Shown piece by piece: positions 5,786 to 11,844 of a stretch of 11,844 bases of DNA (position 1 is its first letter; every line of letters starts with the position of its first letter). The DNA is from JAZUCT01 sp045639255. Lineage in GTDB: Bacteria; Bacillota; Clostridia; Christensenellales; UBA1242. The DNA lies in contig JAZUCT010000006.1 of assembly GCA_045639255.1 (NCBI GenBank), positions 1-11,844 of the forward strand. The letters are read 5' to 3'. The notes below the pieces were generated by a model. The model was not told the DNA's origin. It did not search any database and saw only the letters and a program-made list of their open reading frames with translations. Position numbers and translations under genes: made by a program.

Positions 5786-6205
5786 TTATCTGTTAAATTT
5801 ATCTAAGTAACTTTGAAGAATTATTGTTGCAGCCATTTTGTCAATAACCATTTTGCGTTTATCTCGCCTTACATCTGCTTGCAATAATATTCTTTCTGCA
5901 CTAACTGTTGTTAAGCGTTCATCAATATATTCAATTTTAACACCAGATGGCAAAACATTTTTTAATTCATTTGCAAACTGATAGGTTTTTTCAACCCTTT
6001 CACCTTTGCTTCCATCCATGTTAATTGGTAAGCCCAAAACAATTGTATCAACCTGATTTGTTTTAACAAGATTTGCAATATGATTTAAATCTGCTTGCAA
6101 ATTTGTTCGGTTTAATGTTTCAAGGCCATTTGCAATGATGCCCATTATGTCACTTTGAGCAATTCCAATTCGTGCATCGCCAAGATCAAGTGCCATTTTT
6201 CGCAT
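5786..6205 (-). CDS. ruvX: RuvX/YqgF-family RNase H-fold protein (putative pre-16S rRNA nuclease)
   Basis: A 139-residue RNase H-fold protein, known in E. coli as YqgF/RuvX and proposed to process the 5' end of 16S rRNA; a Holliday-junction role was an older guess. Family motifs are ALDLGDARIGIAQSD (5-19, catalytic Asp7), TIVLGLPINMDGSKGERV (54-71), YIDERLTT (93-100) and a C-terminal Asp122 in VIDKMAATIIL. The frame is open to 6268, but that would add 21 residues unlike the family. ATG at 6205 gives the normal 138-140 residue length. An AAGGGGAG lies 12 nt upstream, a rather long spacing. An alternative ATG at 6196 would drop three residues. The probable promoter is just upstream at 6237-6264. 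Confidence 0.92.
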   Translation of the reverse strand: MRKMALDLGDARIGIAQSDIMGIIANGLETLNRTNLQADLNHIANLVKTNQVDTIVLGLPINMDGSKGERVEKTYQFANELKNVLPSGVKIEYIDERLTTVSAERILLQADVRRDKRKMVIDKMAATIILQSYLDKFNR

Positions 6206-6236
6206 TTTTAAATAATTCTCCCCTTTACTTGAATTT

Positions 6237-6264
6237 ATTATAACACAAAAACAAAAAAAACCAA
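6237..6264 (-). promoter_or_regulatory. Probable extended -10 promoter of ruvX-DUF1292
   Basis: A perfect TATAAT (6242-6237) is preceded by TGT, the extended -10 element. The best -35 is TTGGTT (6264-6259) at 16 bp, a weak match. That box and the spacer coincide with the stem end and T tract of the terminator at 6253-6286. The start codon at 6205 is 31 nt downstream. Confidence 0.6.
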
Positions 6265-6286
6265 ACAATTTATTATGTTTGGCTTT
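6253..6286 (-). terminator. Intrinsic terminator after the 44-codon gene
   Basis: CCAAACA (6282-6276) pairs with TGTTTGG (6267-6261) around an 8-nt loop, followed by eight T residues (6260-6253) on the minus strand and preceded by an A-rich arm. It starts 10 nt after the stop codon at 6293. Confidence 0.85.
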
Positions 6287-6292
6287 TCTTTA

Positions 6293-6427
6293 TTAAAGGT
6301 TTTGAATGTGTTTTTTTATTGTGTTTTTACCTTTTGCAATCATATTCTGTGCTTTTTTTGATGTTCCCACAATTCCAGCACCAACAATTAAGCCTAAGGC
6401 AAGCCCAATAATTAATCCATCTTTCAT
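6293..6427 (-). CDS. 44-residue single-helix membrane protein, YtxH-like
   Basis: A short gene in the gap between iscU and ruvX. The ATG at 6427 is preceded by GGAGGTG with a 5-nt spacer, close to the ideal Shine-Dalgarno. The frame closes at TAA (6295-6293), directly before an intrinsic terminator. The product begins MKDGLIIGLALGLIVGAGIV, a glycine-rich transmembrane helix (about residues 4-21), followed by a basic amphipathic tail rich in Lys (KKAQNMIAKGKNTIKKHIQN). This architecture recalls YtxH-type small proteins, but it is too short for a firm family call. It may be the tail of the rrf2-iscS-iscU operon (78-nt gap) or have its own weak promoter. I infer no specific function. Confidence 0.75.
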   Translation of the reverse strand: MKDGLIIGLALGLIVGAGIVGTSKKAQNMIAKGKNTIKKHIQNL

Positions 6428-6505
6428 ATTTGCACCTCCAATGTGTTGCGGTTAATAATAGTTTATTCAATATAAGTGCAAATATTTTGGTAAGATTTGG
6501 AATAT

Positions 6506-6895
6506 TTAATTTGCTTGTTTTTGAAGTTTTTCTTGCCTTTTTCTGTAATCATTAATTGCACTTTCAATTGCTTCTTCAGCAAGCACAGAGCAATGAATTT
6601 TTGGAGTTGGCAAACCACCAAGAATATCAAGAATTTGTTTGTTTGTTACTTGAAGAGCTTCGTCAATTGTTTTGCCTTTAATAAGTTCAGTTGCAACAGA
6701 TGTTGAAACAATTGCAGCCGCACAACCAAAAGTTTTAAATTTAACATCTTTAATAACTTCATTTTCAATAATCATATAAATTTCCATAATGTCGCCACAT
6801 GCAGAATTACCCACTCTGCCTTTTGCATTTGCACCACGCAATGAACCAACATTTTTGGGATTTTTAAATATTTCCATTACTTTTTCATTATACAT
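6506..6895 (-). CDS. iscU: Fe-S cluster assembly scaffold IscU/NifU-like
   Basis: A 129-residue U-type scaffold on which [2Fe-2S]/[4Fe-4S] clusters are built from sulfur supplied by the desulfurase. All three ligand cysteines are present: Cys33 in GNSACGD, Cys58 in FKTFGCAAAI, Cys102 in KIHCSVLAEEAI. The conserved Asp35 that tunes cluster release is also present. The TPK-x-HCS segment (97-103) replaces the LPPVK loop contacted by HscA in proteobacteria, as in clostridial NifU proteins; no HscA/HscB genes are present here. The start overlaps iscS by 8 nt, and its AAAAGGAGG binding site encodes the Lys-Arg-Arg near the desulfurase C-terminus, so the two are translationally coupled. Confidence 0.95.
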   Translation of the reverse strand: MYNEKVMEIFKNPKNVGSLRGANAKGRVGNSACGDIMEIYMIIENEVIKDVKFKTFGCAAAIVSTSVATELIKGKTIDEALQVTNKQILDILGGLPTPKIHCSVLAEEAIESAINDYRKRQEKLQKQAN

Positions 6896-8078
6896 TTACT
6901 TTTTTCCTCCTTTTTGTTAGCGGACTCATGCTTCTTAATTTTTCAACAACAACTTTTAATTTTTCAACAGTATAATCGATATCATCTTTTGAAGTTCCTT
7001 TTCCAAAAGAAAATCTTATTGTTCCTTGTGCAATTTCATCGTTTAAACCAATTGCTTTAAGAACATGGCTTGCTTGCAAACTTCCTGATGTGCAAGCAGA
7101 ACCTGTTGAAACTGCAATGCCTTGCATATCAAGCATAAGCAAAATGCTTTCACCTTCAATAAATTCGAATGAAACACTTACAATTGATTGAAGTTTTTGG
7201 TTTGGATGACCATTTATTTGAATATCTTCAATATTTTCTTTTAATTGCTTAATGAAATATTCACGCATTGCCCTTATTTTTTGAACATTAACACTCATAT
7301 CTCGTAAAGCGATTTGCACTGCTTTGCCAAAACCTGCTGCCGCTGGAACATTTACTGTTCCTGCACGCTTGCCATATTCTTGGTTACCACCATTAATTAA
7401 GGCTTTAATTGGAACTGAGCGCTTAACATATAAACATCCAATGCCTTTTGGACCATAAATTTTATGTGCAGATAAGCTTAAACTATCGATGCCAAGCTTT
7501 TGCACATCAATTGCAAAGTTACCAAATGCTTGAACTGCATCAGTGTGAAAAATTATTCCTTTTTCTTTTGCAGTTTGAGCAATTGCTTGAAGATGTTGAA
7601 TTGTTCCAATTTCGTTGTTTGCTGCCATTATTGAAATAAGAATTGTATCTTTATCAATTGCATCAAGAAGTTTATCGAACCTTATTAAACCATATTCGTC
7701 CACAGGCAAATATGTAACTTTGAATCCGCGTTTTTCAAGTTCTTTGCAAGCATCAAGAATTGAATGATGTTCAATTGCGCTTGTTATTATATGATTTCCT
7801 TTAAATTTGTTTGCTTCTGCAAGACCTATAATTGCCCAATTGTTCGCTTCTGTTCCACCAGAAGTGAAATAAATTTCGTTTGGTGCGCAATTAATTGCTT
7901 TTGCAATTCTTTCCCTTGCAGTTTCAATAACTGCATTTGCATCGCGACCAAATCCATGCAATGAACTTGCATTTCCGTAAGAGCCTGAAAAGTTTGGAAG
8001 CATTTCTGTTAAAACTTCATTGTTAACATAAGTTGTTGCTGCATAATCCAAATAAACTTTTTTATTTGTTGTTTCCAT
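6888..8078 (-). CDS. iscS: Cysteine desulfurase IscS/NifS type
   Basis: A 396-residue PLP enzyme that converts cysteine to alanine and passes persulfide sulfur to IscU and other acceptors. Fold-type I landmarks: YLDYAATT (9-16), SGGTEANN (73-80), EHHSILDA (103-110) with the cofactor-stacking His, HTDAVQAFG (178-186, Asp180 on the PLP pyridine), Schiff-base Lys206 in SLSAHKIYGPKG, and mobile-loop catalytic Cys329 in STGSACTSGS. This loop assigns it to the IscS/NifS group I rather than SufS. The RAGTVN segment (238-243) usually reads RSGTEN/RAGTPN, a small deviation. It begins 3 nt after the Rrf2 gene, with an AAAGGAGAA site inside that gene's end. Confidence 0.96.
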   Translation of the reverse strand: METTNKKVYLDYAATTYVNNEVLTEMLPNFSGSYGNASSLHGFGRDANAVIETARERIAKAINCAPNEIYFTSGGTEANNWAIIGLAEANKFKGNHIITSAIEHHSILDACKELEKRGFKVTYLPVDEYGLIRFDKLLDAIDKDTILISIMAANNEIGTIQHLQAIAQTAKEKGIIFHTDAVQAFGNFAIDVQKLGIDSLSLSAHKIYGPKGIGCLYVKRSVPIKALINGGNQEYGKRAGTVNVPAAAGFGKAVQIALRDMSVNVQKIRAMREYFIKQLKENIEDIQINGHPNQKLQSIVSVSFEFIEGESILLMLDMQGIAVSTGSACTSGSLQASHVLKAIGLNDEIAQGTIRFSFGKGTSKDDIDYTVEKLKVVVEKLRSMSPLTKRRKKVNV

Positions 8079-8081
8079 TTA

Positions 8082-8486
8082 TTATTCTCCTTTATATTCT
8101 TCAATCATATCTTGAAGAGTTATGCTATCCAGTGTGGAATTAATAGAATCGTATAATCTTTTAAAAACTTGTCTGTTAGGGCAATTTTTGTTGCATTGAT
8201 GATTTCCAACACAATCAACAAAAACAAGATCTTCTTCCATAGCCCTTAATATTTGACCACAAGTGATGACAGATGGTGCATTAATAAGTTTATAGCCACC
8301 ATCGTTCCCCCTTGAAGAAACAATAAGGTTTGCATTCTTTAAGCCACTTAACAACTTTTCAAGATATTTTTCACTTACACCTGTTGCAGATGCAATGTTT
8401 GAAACATTTTGAAAGTTATCAGTTTTGTTTTGAGCCAAAAAATACATTATTTTAAGGCCATATCTGGATTTTGTTGATAATTTCAT
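8082..8486 (-). CDS. Rrf2-family transcriptional regulator, IscR-like
   Basis: A 134-residue Rrf2 protein. The N-terminal winged helix shows MKLSTKSRYGLKIMYFLA (1-18) and the recognition region ASATGVSEKYLEKLLSGLKNANLIVSSRG (32-60), then a wing with NDGGYKL. A dimer helix leads to a cysteine cluster, Cys92, Cys98 and Cys102 (DCVGNHQCNKNCPNR). E. coli IscR has Cys92, Cys98 and Cys104, so a [2Fe-2S] sensor is likely, with the last spacing two residues shorter. As the first gene before iscS and iscU, it probably represses its own operon when Fe-S supply is sufficient. The alternative, a CymR-like cysteine sensor, is less likely because CymR lacks this cluster. Confidence 0.92.
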   Translation of the reverse strand: MKLSTKSRYGLKIMYFLAQNKTDNFQNVSNIASATGVSEKYLEKLLSGLKNANLIVSSRGNDGGYKLINAPSVITCGQILRAMEEDLVFVDCVGNHQCNKNCPNRQVFKRLYDSINSTLDSITLQDMIEEYKGE

Positions 8487-8496
8487 TCTTAATTCC

Positions 8497-8509
8497 TACC
8501 AAATTAGTA
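8497..8509 (-). promoter_or_regulatory. Candidate Rrf2 operator
   Basis: An imperfect inverted repeat TACTAA-T-TTGGTA (minus strand, 5 of 6 arm pairs) lies between the -10 box and the start codon, roughly +1 to +13. A repressor bound here would block initiation or early elongation. The position and dyad shape fit an Rrf2 autoregulatory site, but the match is short. Confidence 0.45.
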
Positions 8510-8515
8510 TGATTT

Positions 8516-8544
8516 ACTATAACATATTTGTTTAAATGTGTCAA
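8516..8544 (-). promoter_or_regulatory. Strong promoter of the rrf2-iscS-iscU operon
   Basis: Perfect TTGACA (8544-8539), 17 bp, then TATAGT (8521-8516), with a TGT extended -10 element on the minus strand. The start codon is at 8486. This is among the closest sigma-A consensus matches in the window, consistent with an operon normally held down by a repressor. Confidence 0.85.
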
Positions 8545-8548
8545 TACT

Positions 8549-8578
8549 AAAAAAACAAATCTTTGCAGACTTGTTTTA
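8549..8578 (-). terminator. Intrinsic terminator of ruvCAB-queA
   Basis: AACAAGTCT (8575-8567) pairs with AGATTTGTT (8562-8554; one G-U) around a 4-nt loop, followed by a T run on the minus strand. It sits 4 nt after the queA stop codon and immediately upstream of the iscR-like promoter, cleanly separating the two operons. Confidence 0.87.
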
Positions 8579-8581
8579 TTA

Positions 8582-9652
8582 TTATTTATTTAAATAGAAA
8601 AATGAAGAATCGCCAAAACTGAAAAATCTGTATCCATTTTCGACGGCATTTTTATAAACATTCAAAACTTCTTCCCTTCCTGCAAGTGCAGAAACAAGCA
8701 TAAGAAGTGTGCTTTTTGGTAAGTGAAAATTGGTTATAAGGCAATCCACAACTTTAAATTTATATGGTGGATAAATAAATATTTGAGTTTCACCACAACC
8801 AGCAACAAGTTCACCATTTTTGTTGGCACAACTTTCAAGAACTCTGACACTTGTTGTTCCAACAGAAATAATTCTTTCACCATTTTTCTTTGCATTATTA
8901 ATGATATCGGCAACTTCTTGGCTTAAAGAATAATATTCAGAATGCATTTTATGGTTTGTTATATCGTCTTCTTCAACTGGGCGAAATGTTCCTAGGCCAA
9001 CATGCAAAAGAACTTCAACAATTTTAACGCCCTTCTGCTTTATTTTTTCAATAAGTTCTGGTGTAAAATGCAAGCCAGCAGTTGGTGCAGCCGACGATCC
9101 GTTTGTTTTTGAATAAACTGTTTGATATCTTTCTTTATCTTCAAGAGTTTTGTGAATATATGGTGGAAGTGGCATAAAGCCAATATCTGCAATTATTTCT
9201 TCAAAAACGCCATTAAAAATAAATTCAACAATTTTGCCACCAAAATCTGTGTTTGAAACAATTTTGCAACTTAATTGGCTGTTAAACTTAATTATTTCAC
9301 CAATTTTTGCCCTTTTGCCTGGTTTTACAAGTGTTTCCCAAGTTGTTAAATTAATCCTTTTTAAAAGCAAAATTTCAATTTTTGCACCTGTTGAAACTTT
9401 AACACCATAAAGCCGTGCTGGAATAACCCTTGTGTTGTTTATAACAAGAACATCGCCACTTTTTAGAAAATCAATTATGTTATAAAAGTGTTTATGTTCA
9501 ATTTGTTTTGTTTCAATGTTATAAGCAAGTAACTTTGAATGGTCTCGTGGCTCGATTGGGGTTTGTGCAATTTGATTTTCTGGCAAATAATAATCGTAGG
9601 TTGAAAGTAAATTATAGTTATTTTTTTGCATTATTTTCGCCCAACTTTTCAT
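8582..9652 (-). CDS. queA: S-adenosylmethionine:tRNA ribosyltransferase-isomerase
   Basis: QueA transfers and isomerises the ribosyl part of SAM onto 7-aminomethyl-7-deazaguanine in tRNA, giving epoxyqueuosine. Family landmarks: YYLPENQIAQTPIEPRDHSKLL (about 21-42), VLVINNTRVIPARLYG, PLPPYI, AAPTAGLHFT, HVGLGTFRPV, GTTSVRVLES and the C-terminal TNFHLPKSTLLMLVSALAG. The length of 356 equals that of E. coli. The start is uncertain. ATG at 9652 gives a 7-residue extension without a Shine-Dalgarno, while ATG at 9631 starts MQKNNYNLL and is only weakly better placed (GGGCG about 7 nt upstream). Either start overlaps the 3' end of ruvB, so translation is probably coupled. No tgt gene follows; a terminator does. 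Confidence 0.95.
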   Translation of the reverse strand: MKSWAKIMQKNNYNLLSTYDYYLPENQIAQTPIEPRDHSKLLAYNIETKQIEHKHFYNIIDFLKSGDVLVINNTRVIPARLYGVKVSTGAKIEILLLKRINLTTWETLVKPGKRAKIGEIIKFNSQLSCKIVSNTDFGGKIVEFIFNGVFEEIIADIGFMPLPPYIHKTLEDKERYQTVYSKTNGSSAAPTAGLHFTPELIEKIKQKGVKIVEVLLHVGLGTFRPVEEDDITNHKMHSEYYSLSQEVADIINNAKKNGERIISVGTTSVRVLESCANKNGELVAGCGETQIFIYPPYKFKVVDCLITNFHLPKSTLLMLVSALAGREEVLNVYKNAVENGYRFFSFGDSSFFYLNK

Positions 9653-10715
9653 ATTGTTTTAAGGTTTGAAGTTTTGTTTCATCAACCTTAATTCCTAAGT
9701 GTTCATATGCCTTTGGCAAACATACTCTGCCCCTAGGTGTTCTTGCAATAAAGCCAAGTTGCAAAAGATATGGTTCATAAACATCTTCAATGGTGTTTGC
9801 ATCTTCACCAGTGGAAGCGGATAATGTGTCAAGCCCAACTGGACCTCCACCAAATTTTTCAATCATAGCCATTAAAACTCGCCTATCAACATAATCAAGC
9901 CCAAGTTTATCCACTTCCATAAGTGAAAGTGATTCATCTGCAATTTGTTTTGTTATAACACCTTGATGTTTAACTTCGGCATAGTCACGCAATCGTTTTA
10001 AAAGTCTGTTTGCAATTCTTGGTGTGCCACGGCTTCTGCTTGCAAGTTCATATGCGGCATCTTTATCTATTTTAATACCCAATATGCTTGCACTTCTTGT
10101 TATTATTTTTGCAAGTTCATCTTCGTTATACATTTCCAATCTTGTTACAACACCAAATCTATCACGAAGTGGACCAGTTAACATTCCAGCCCTTGTTGTT
10201 GCACCTATTAGAGTAAATGGCTGAATTTTAAGCCTCATACTTCTTGCAGATGGACCTTTTCCAACAATAAAATCAAGTGCAAAATCTTCCATTGCAGGAT
10301 ATAATATTTCTTCAACTGCGTGATTTAATCTGTGAATTTCATCAATAAATAACACATCGTTTCGATTAAGATTTGTTAAAATTGCTGCAAGATCTGCGGC
10401 ATGTTCAATTGCAGGACCACTGGTTACTTTTATTTGGCTTCCAAGTTCGGTTGCAATTATGTGTGAAAGAGTTGTTTTACCTAGCCCTGGTGGACCATAT
10501 AAAAGAACATGATCAAGTGCTTCGCCCCTTATTTTTGCTGCTTGAATATATATTTCCAAATTAGATTTTGCTTTTTCTTGCCCAACATAATCTTTCATGG
10601 TGGTTGGCCTTAAAACATTTTCAACATCGGTTTCTGAAATGTTTTTTGTGCTTGTTATTATTCTTTCTTCACCGCTTGAAAAATTTGCAGTGCTTGTTAT
10701 AAAATTTTCTTCCAT
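9618..10715 (-). CDS. ruvB: Holliday junction branch migration ATPase RuvB
   Basis: A 365-residue hexameric AAA+ motor that drives branch migration with RuvA. Walker A GPPGLGKT is at 74-81 and Walker B VLFIDE at 121-126. Sensor 1 GATTRAG is at 171-177 and the arginine-finger segment GPLRDRFG at 181-188. Sensor 2 lies in RGTPRIANRLLKRLRD. The C-terminal winged helix ends TPRGRVCLPKAYEHLG. The N-terminus before LRPTTMKDYVGQEK is about 12 residues longer than in E. coli and rich in Ser/Thr. The ATG is preceded by AAGGA, which overlaps the ruvA stop region (9-nt gap). Its last codons overlap queA by 35 nt. Confidence 0.97.
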   Translation of the reverse strand: MEENFITSTANFSSGEERIITSTKNISETDVENVLRPTTMKDYVGQEKAKSNLEIYIQAAKIRGEALDHVLLYGPPGLGKTTLSHIIATELGSQIKVTSGPAIEHAADLAAILTNLNRNDVLFIDEIHRLNHAVEEILYPAMEDFALDFIVGKGPSARSMRLKIQPFTLIGATTRAGMLTGPLRDRFGVVTRLEMYNEDELAKIITRSASILGIKIDKDAAYELASRSRGTPRIANRLLKRLRDYAEVKHQGVITKQIADESLSLMEVDKLGLDYVDRRVLMAMIEKFGGGPVGLDTLSASTGEDANTIEDVYEPYLLQLGFIARTPRGRVCLPKAYEHLGIKVDETKLQTLKQYEKLGENNAKK

Positions 10716-10724
10716 TTTTAATCC

Positions 10725-11318
10725 TTACCTATATTTTAATGCTTTTGCAATTATTGTTTCACAACTATCGCCAAATGCAGCAACTTTGTTAACAATTCTG
10801 GTTGCTTCGGTTTTTTGAATACCAAGTGAAATAAGTGCCTGAATTGCATCTTGTTTATCTTGCGTGAACTCGCTATCCGCACCAGTTACGGTGATTGGTG
10901 TGAATAAATCAAAGCCCATGCTTACTTTATCTTTAAGTTCAACAATTATTCTTTCAGCAGTTTTTTTGCCTACACCTTTAATTTTTGCAATGAAAGATGC
11001 ATCTTGGCTGAAAATTGCATTTTGTAGATCTTGATAGTTCACACATGAAAGAATTACAAGTGCAGTTTTTGAACCTATGCCTGAAACAGAAATAAGTTTT
11101 AAAAACATTTCTTTTTCTTCCAATTTCGAAAAACCACATAAAAGCATTTCATCTTCACGCACAATTAAATATGAATGAAGCAAAACTTCTTGCCCAATTT
11201 GTGGCAAATCTGCTAGTGTGCTTTGGCTTATGTTTAACTCGTAGCCAACTCCATTGCAATCAATCACTGCAAGATTTTCGTTTTTATAAAATAACTTACC
11301 TTTAATAAATGAATACAT
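10725..11318 (-). CDS. ruvA: Holliday junction DNA helicase subunit RuvA
   Basis: A 197-residue tetrameric junction-binding subunit. Residues 1-63 are the OB-fold domain (MYSFIKGKLFYKNENLAVID, VGYELNIS, ending EDEMLLCGF). Two helix-hairpin-helix motifs follow: LISVSGIGSKTALVIL (75-90) and IKGVGKKTAERIIVEL (113-128). Domain III, which contacts RuvB, is the C-terminal QDAIQALISLGIQKTEATRIVNKV (157-180). The length is close to that of E. coli (203). AAAGG lies 8 nt before the ATG, which is 12 nt after ruvC. Confidence 0.97.
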   Translation of the reverse strand: MYSFIKGKLFYKNENLAVIDCNGVGYELNISQSTLADLPQIGQEVLLHSYLIVREDEMLLCGFSKLEEKEMFLKLISVSGIGSKTALVILSCVNYQDLQNAIFSQDASFIAKIKGVGKKTAERIIVELKDKVSMGFDLFTPITVTGADSEFTQDKQDAIQALISLGIQKTEATRIVNKVAAFGDSCETIIAKALKYR

Positions 11319-11330
11319 ATTTTTTGCCTT

Positions 11331-11825
11331 TTATTTAATTTCTGTGCCAGAAAGCACGCAATTTGTTTGTGCATGTGTTAAAGCAACTGCAAGTGCATCG
11401 GCTGCATCATCTGGCTTTGGAACAGAATTTAGATTTAAAATTGCTTTAACCATATATTGAACTTGTTTTTTATCTGCCCTGCCTTGACCTGTTAGCGCTT
11501 GTTTAATTTGCAAAGGTGTGTATTCAAACAATTTTCCAATTCGTTGAACACCAGCAAGCATTATAACACCTCTTGCCTGCGCAACATTAATTGCTGTGGT
11601 TGCATTATGATTGAAAAAAAGTTCTTCAAGACACATAACATCGGGTTTATATTTATCAATTAACTGATTAACACCAACACTTATTTTTCTTAATCTTTCA
11701 GGAAATGGATCTTCTTTATATGTAAAAATTGCACCATAATCCAGCACCCTAACAGAATAAGGTGTTTTTTCAATTATTCCAAAACCAACAATTCCATAAC
11801 CAGGATCAATGCCAAGTATAACCAA
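11331..11825 (-). CDS. ruvC: Crossover junction endodeoxyribonuclease RuvC (TTG start)
   Basis: RuvC cuts Holliday junctions symmetrically as a dimer, after RuvAB positions them. The four acidic catalytic residues are visible: Asp7 in LGIDPGYG, Glu67 in CLEELFF, and Asp140 and Asp143 in PDDAADALAVAL. The length of 164 is normal (E. coli 173). The start is TTG at 11825, with AAGGGG about 8 nt upstream. An in-frame TGA two codons above leaves only TTG (or ATT) as possible starts. It is the first gene of ruvC-ruvA-ruvB-queA in this window; only 19 nt of upstream sequence are present, so the promoter is not visible. Confidence 0.96.
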   Translation of the reverse strand: MVILGIDPGYGIVGFGIIEKTPYSVRVLDYGAIFTYKEDPFPERLRKISVGVNQLIDKYKPDVMCLEELFFNHNATTAINVAQARGVIMLAGVQRIGKLFEYTPLQIKQALTGQGRADKKQVQYMVKAILNLNSVPKPDDAADALAVALTHAQTNCVLSGTEIK

Positions 11826-11844
11826 AATTCACACCCCTTAATTA

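Noticed and set aside
5786..6268. A 160-residue ruvX starting at 6268.
   Set aside because: The extra 21 residues are unlike the family and would begin upstream of the predicted -10 box; ATG 6205 gives the normal length.
6428..6505. A possible separate promoter for the 44-codon gene (TTGCAC followed by AT-rich hexamers) and an AT-only hairpin after iscU.
   Set aside because: The -10 match and spacing are poor and the hairpin is made only of A-T pairs; simple readthrough from iscU is as likely.
1..11844. Search by eye for CRISPR arrays, tRNAs, rRNAs, insertion sequences, attachment sites, phage or defence genes.
   Set aside because: No spaced direct repeats, cloverleaf signatures, transposase motifs or foreign-looking composition were seen; nearly the whole window is accounted for by housekeeping genes and their control regions.

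Overview
This window is an AT-rich (roughly 30% GC by eye), gene-dense bacterial chromosome segment. Every credible gene lies on the minus strand, so transcription runs from the right end to the left. The content points to a low-GC Bacillota, most likely Clostridia. It has a clostridial-type Rrf2/NifS/NifU iron-sulfur operon, RuvC (Bacilli normally use RecU instead), DUF1292 next to RuvX, and an infC-rpmI-rplT operon with a Firmicutes-style attenuated leader. I see no transposase, phage gene, CRISPR array, rRNA, tRNA or recent-transfer signature. This is core housekeeping DNA, and I found no new multi-gene system in it. The interest lies in the regulatory layout and in genes whose real boundaries are easy to miss.

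Layout in transcription order. (1) 11825-8582: ruvC-ruvA-ruvB-queA, the Holliday-junction resolvasome plus a queuosine enzyme, closed by a terminator at 8549-8578. (2) 8544-6506: a strong promoter with a small inverted repeat just downstream, then rrf2 (iscR-like), iscS/nifS and iscU/nifU, tightly coupled. (3) 6427-6293: a 44-codon membrane-protein gene with a near-perfect Shine-Dalgarno, ended by a terminator at 6253-6286. (4) 6205-5462: ruvX and a DUF1292 gene. (5) 5426-4976: an extended -10 promoter, a short structured leader, and rplS (L19), ended by a terminator at 4948-4972. (6) 4923-3264: a promoter and a lone M16 zinc-peptidase-like gene with an unusual C-terminal extension. (7) 3257-1935: a promoter, a leader of about 175 nt with competing antiterminator and terminator hairpins (L20-leader type), then infC (with an AUU start), rpmI and rplT, ended by a terminator at 1893-1924. 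(8) 1877-394: an SPOUT-family RNA methyltransferase and yebC. (9) 370-91: a promoter and a 71-aa two-helix membrane protein with its own terminator at 53-80.

How they fit together. Three translation units (L19; IF3/L35/L20; rRNA-type methyltransferase with the YebC family factor) sit beside DNA-junction processing (RuvABC, RuvX fold) and Fe-S assembly. The leaders of infC and rplS suggest each ribosomal-protein unit controls itself. The AUU start of infC suggests a second control level by IF3 abundance. The Rrf2 gene probably senses Fe-S supply and represses its own operon.
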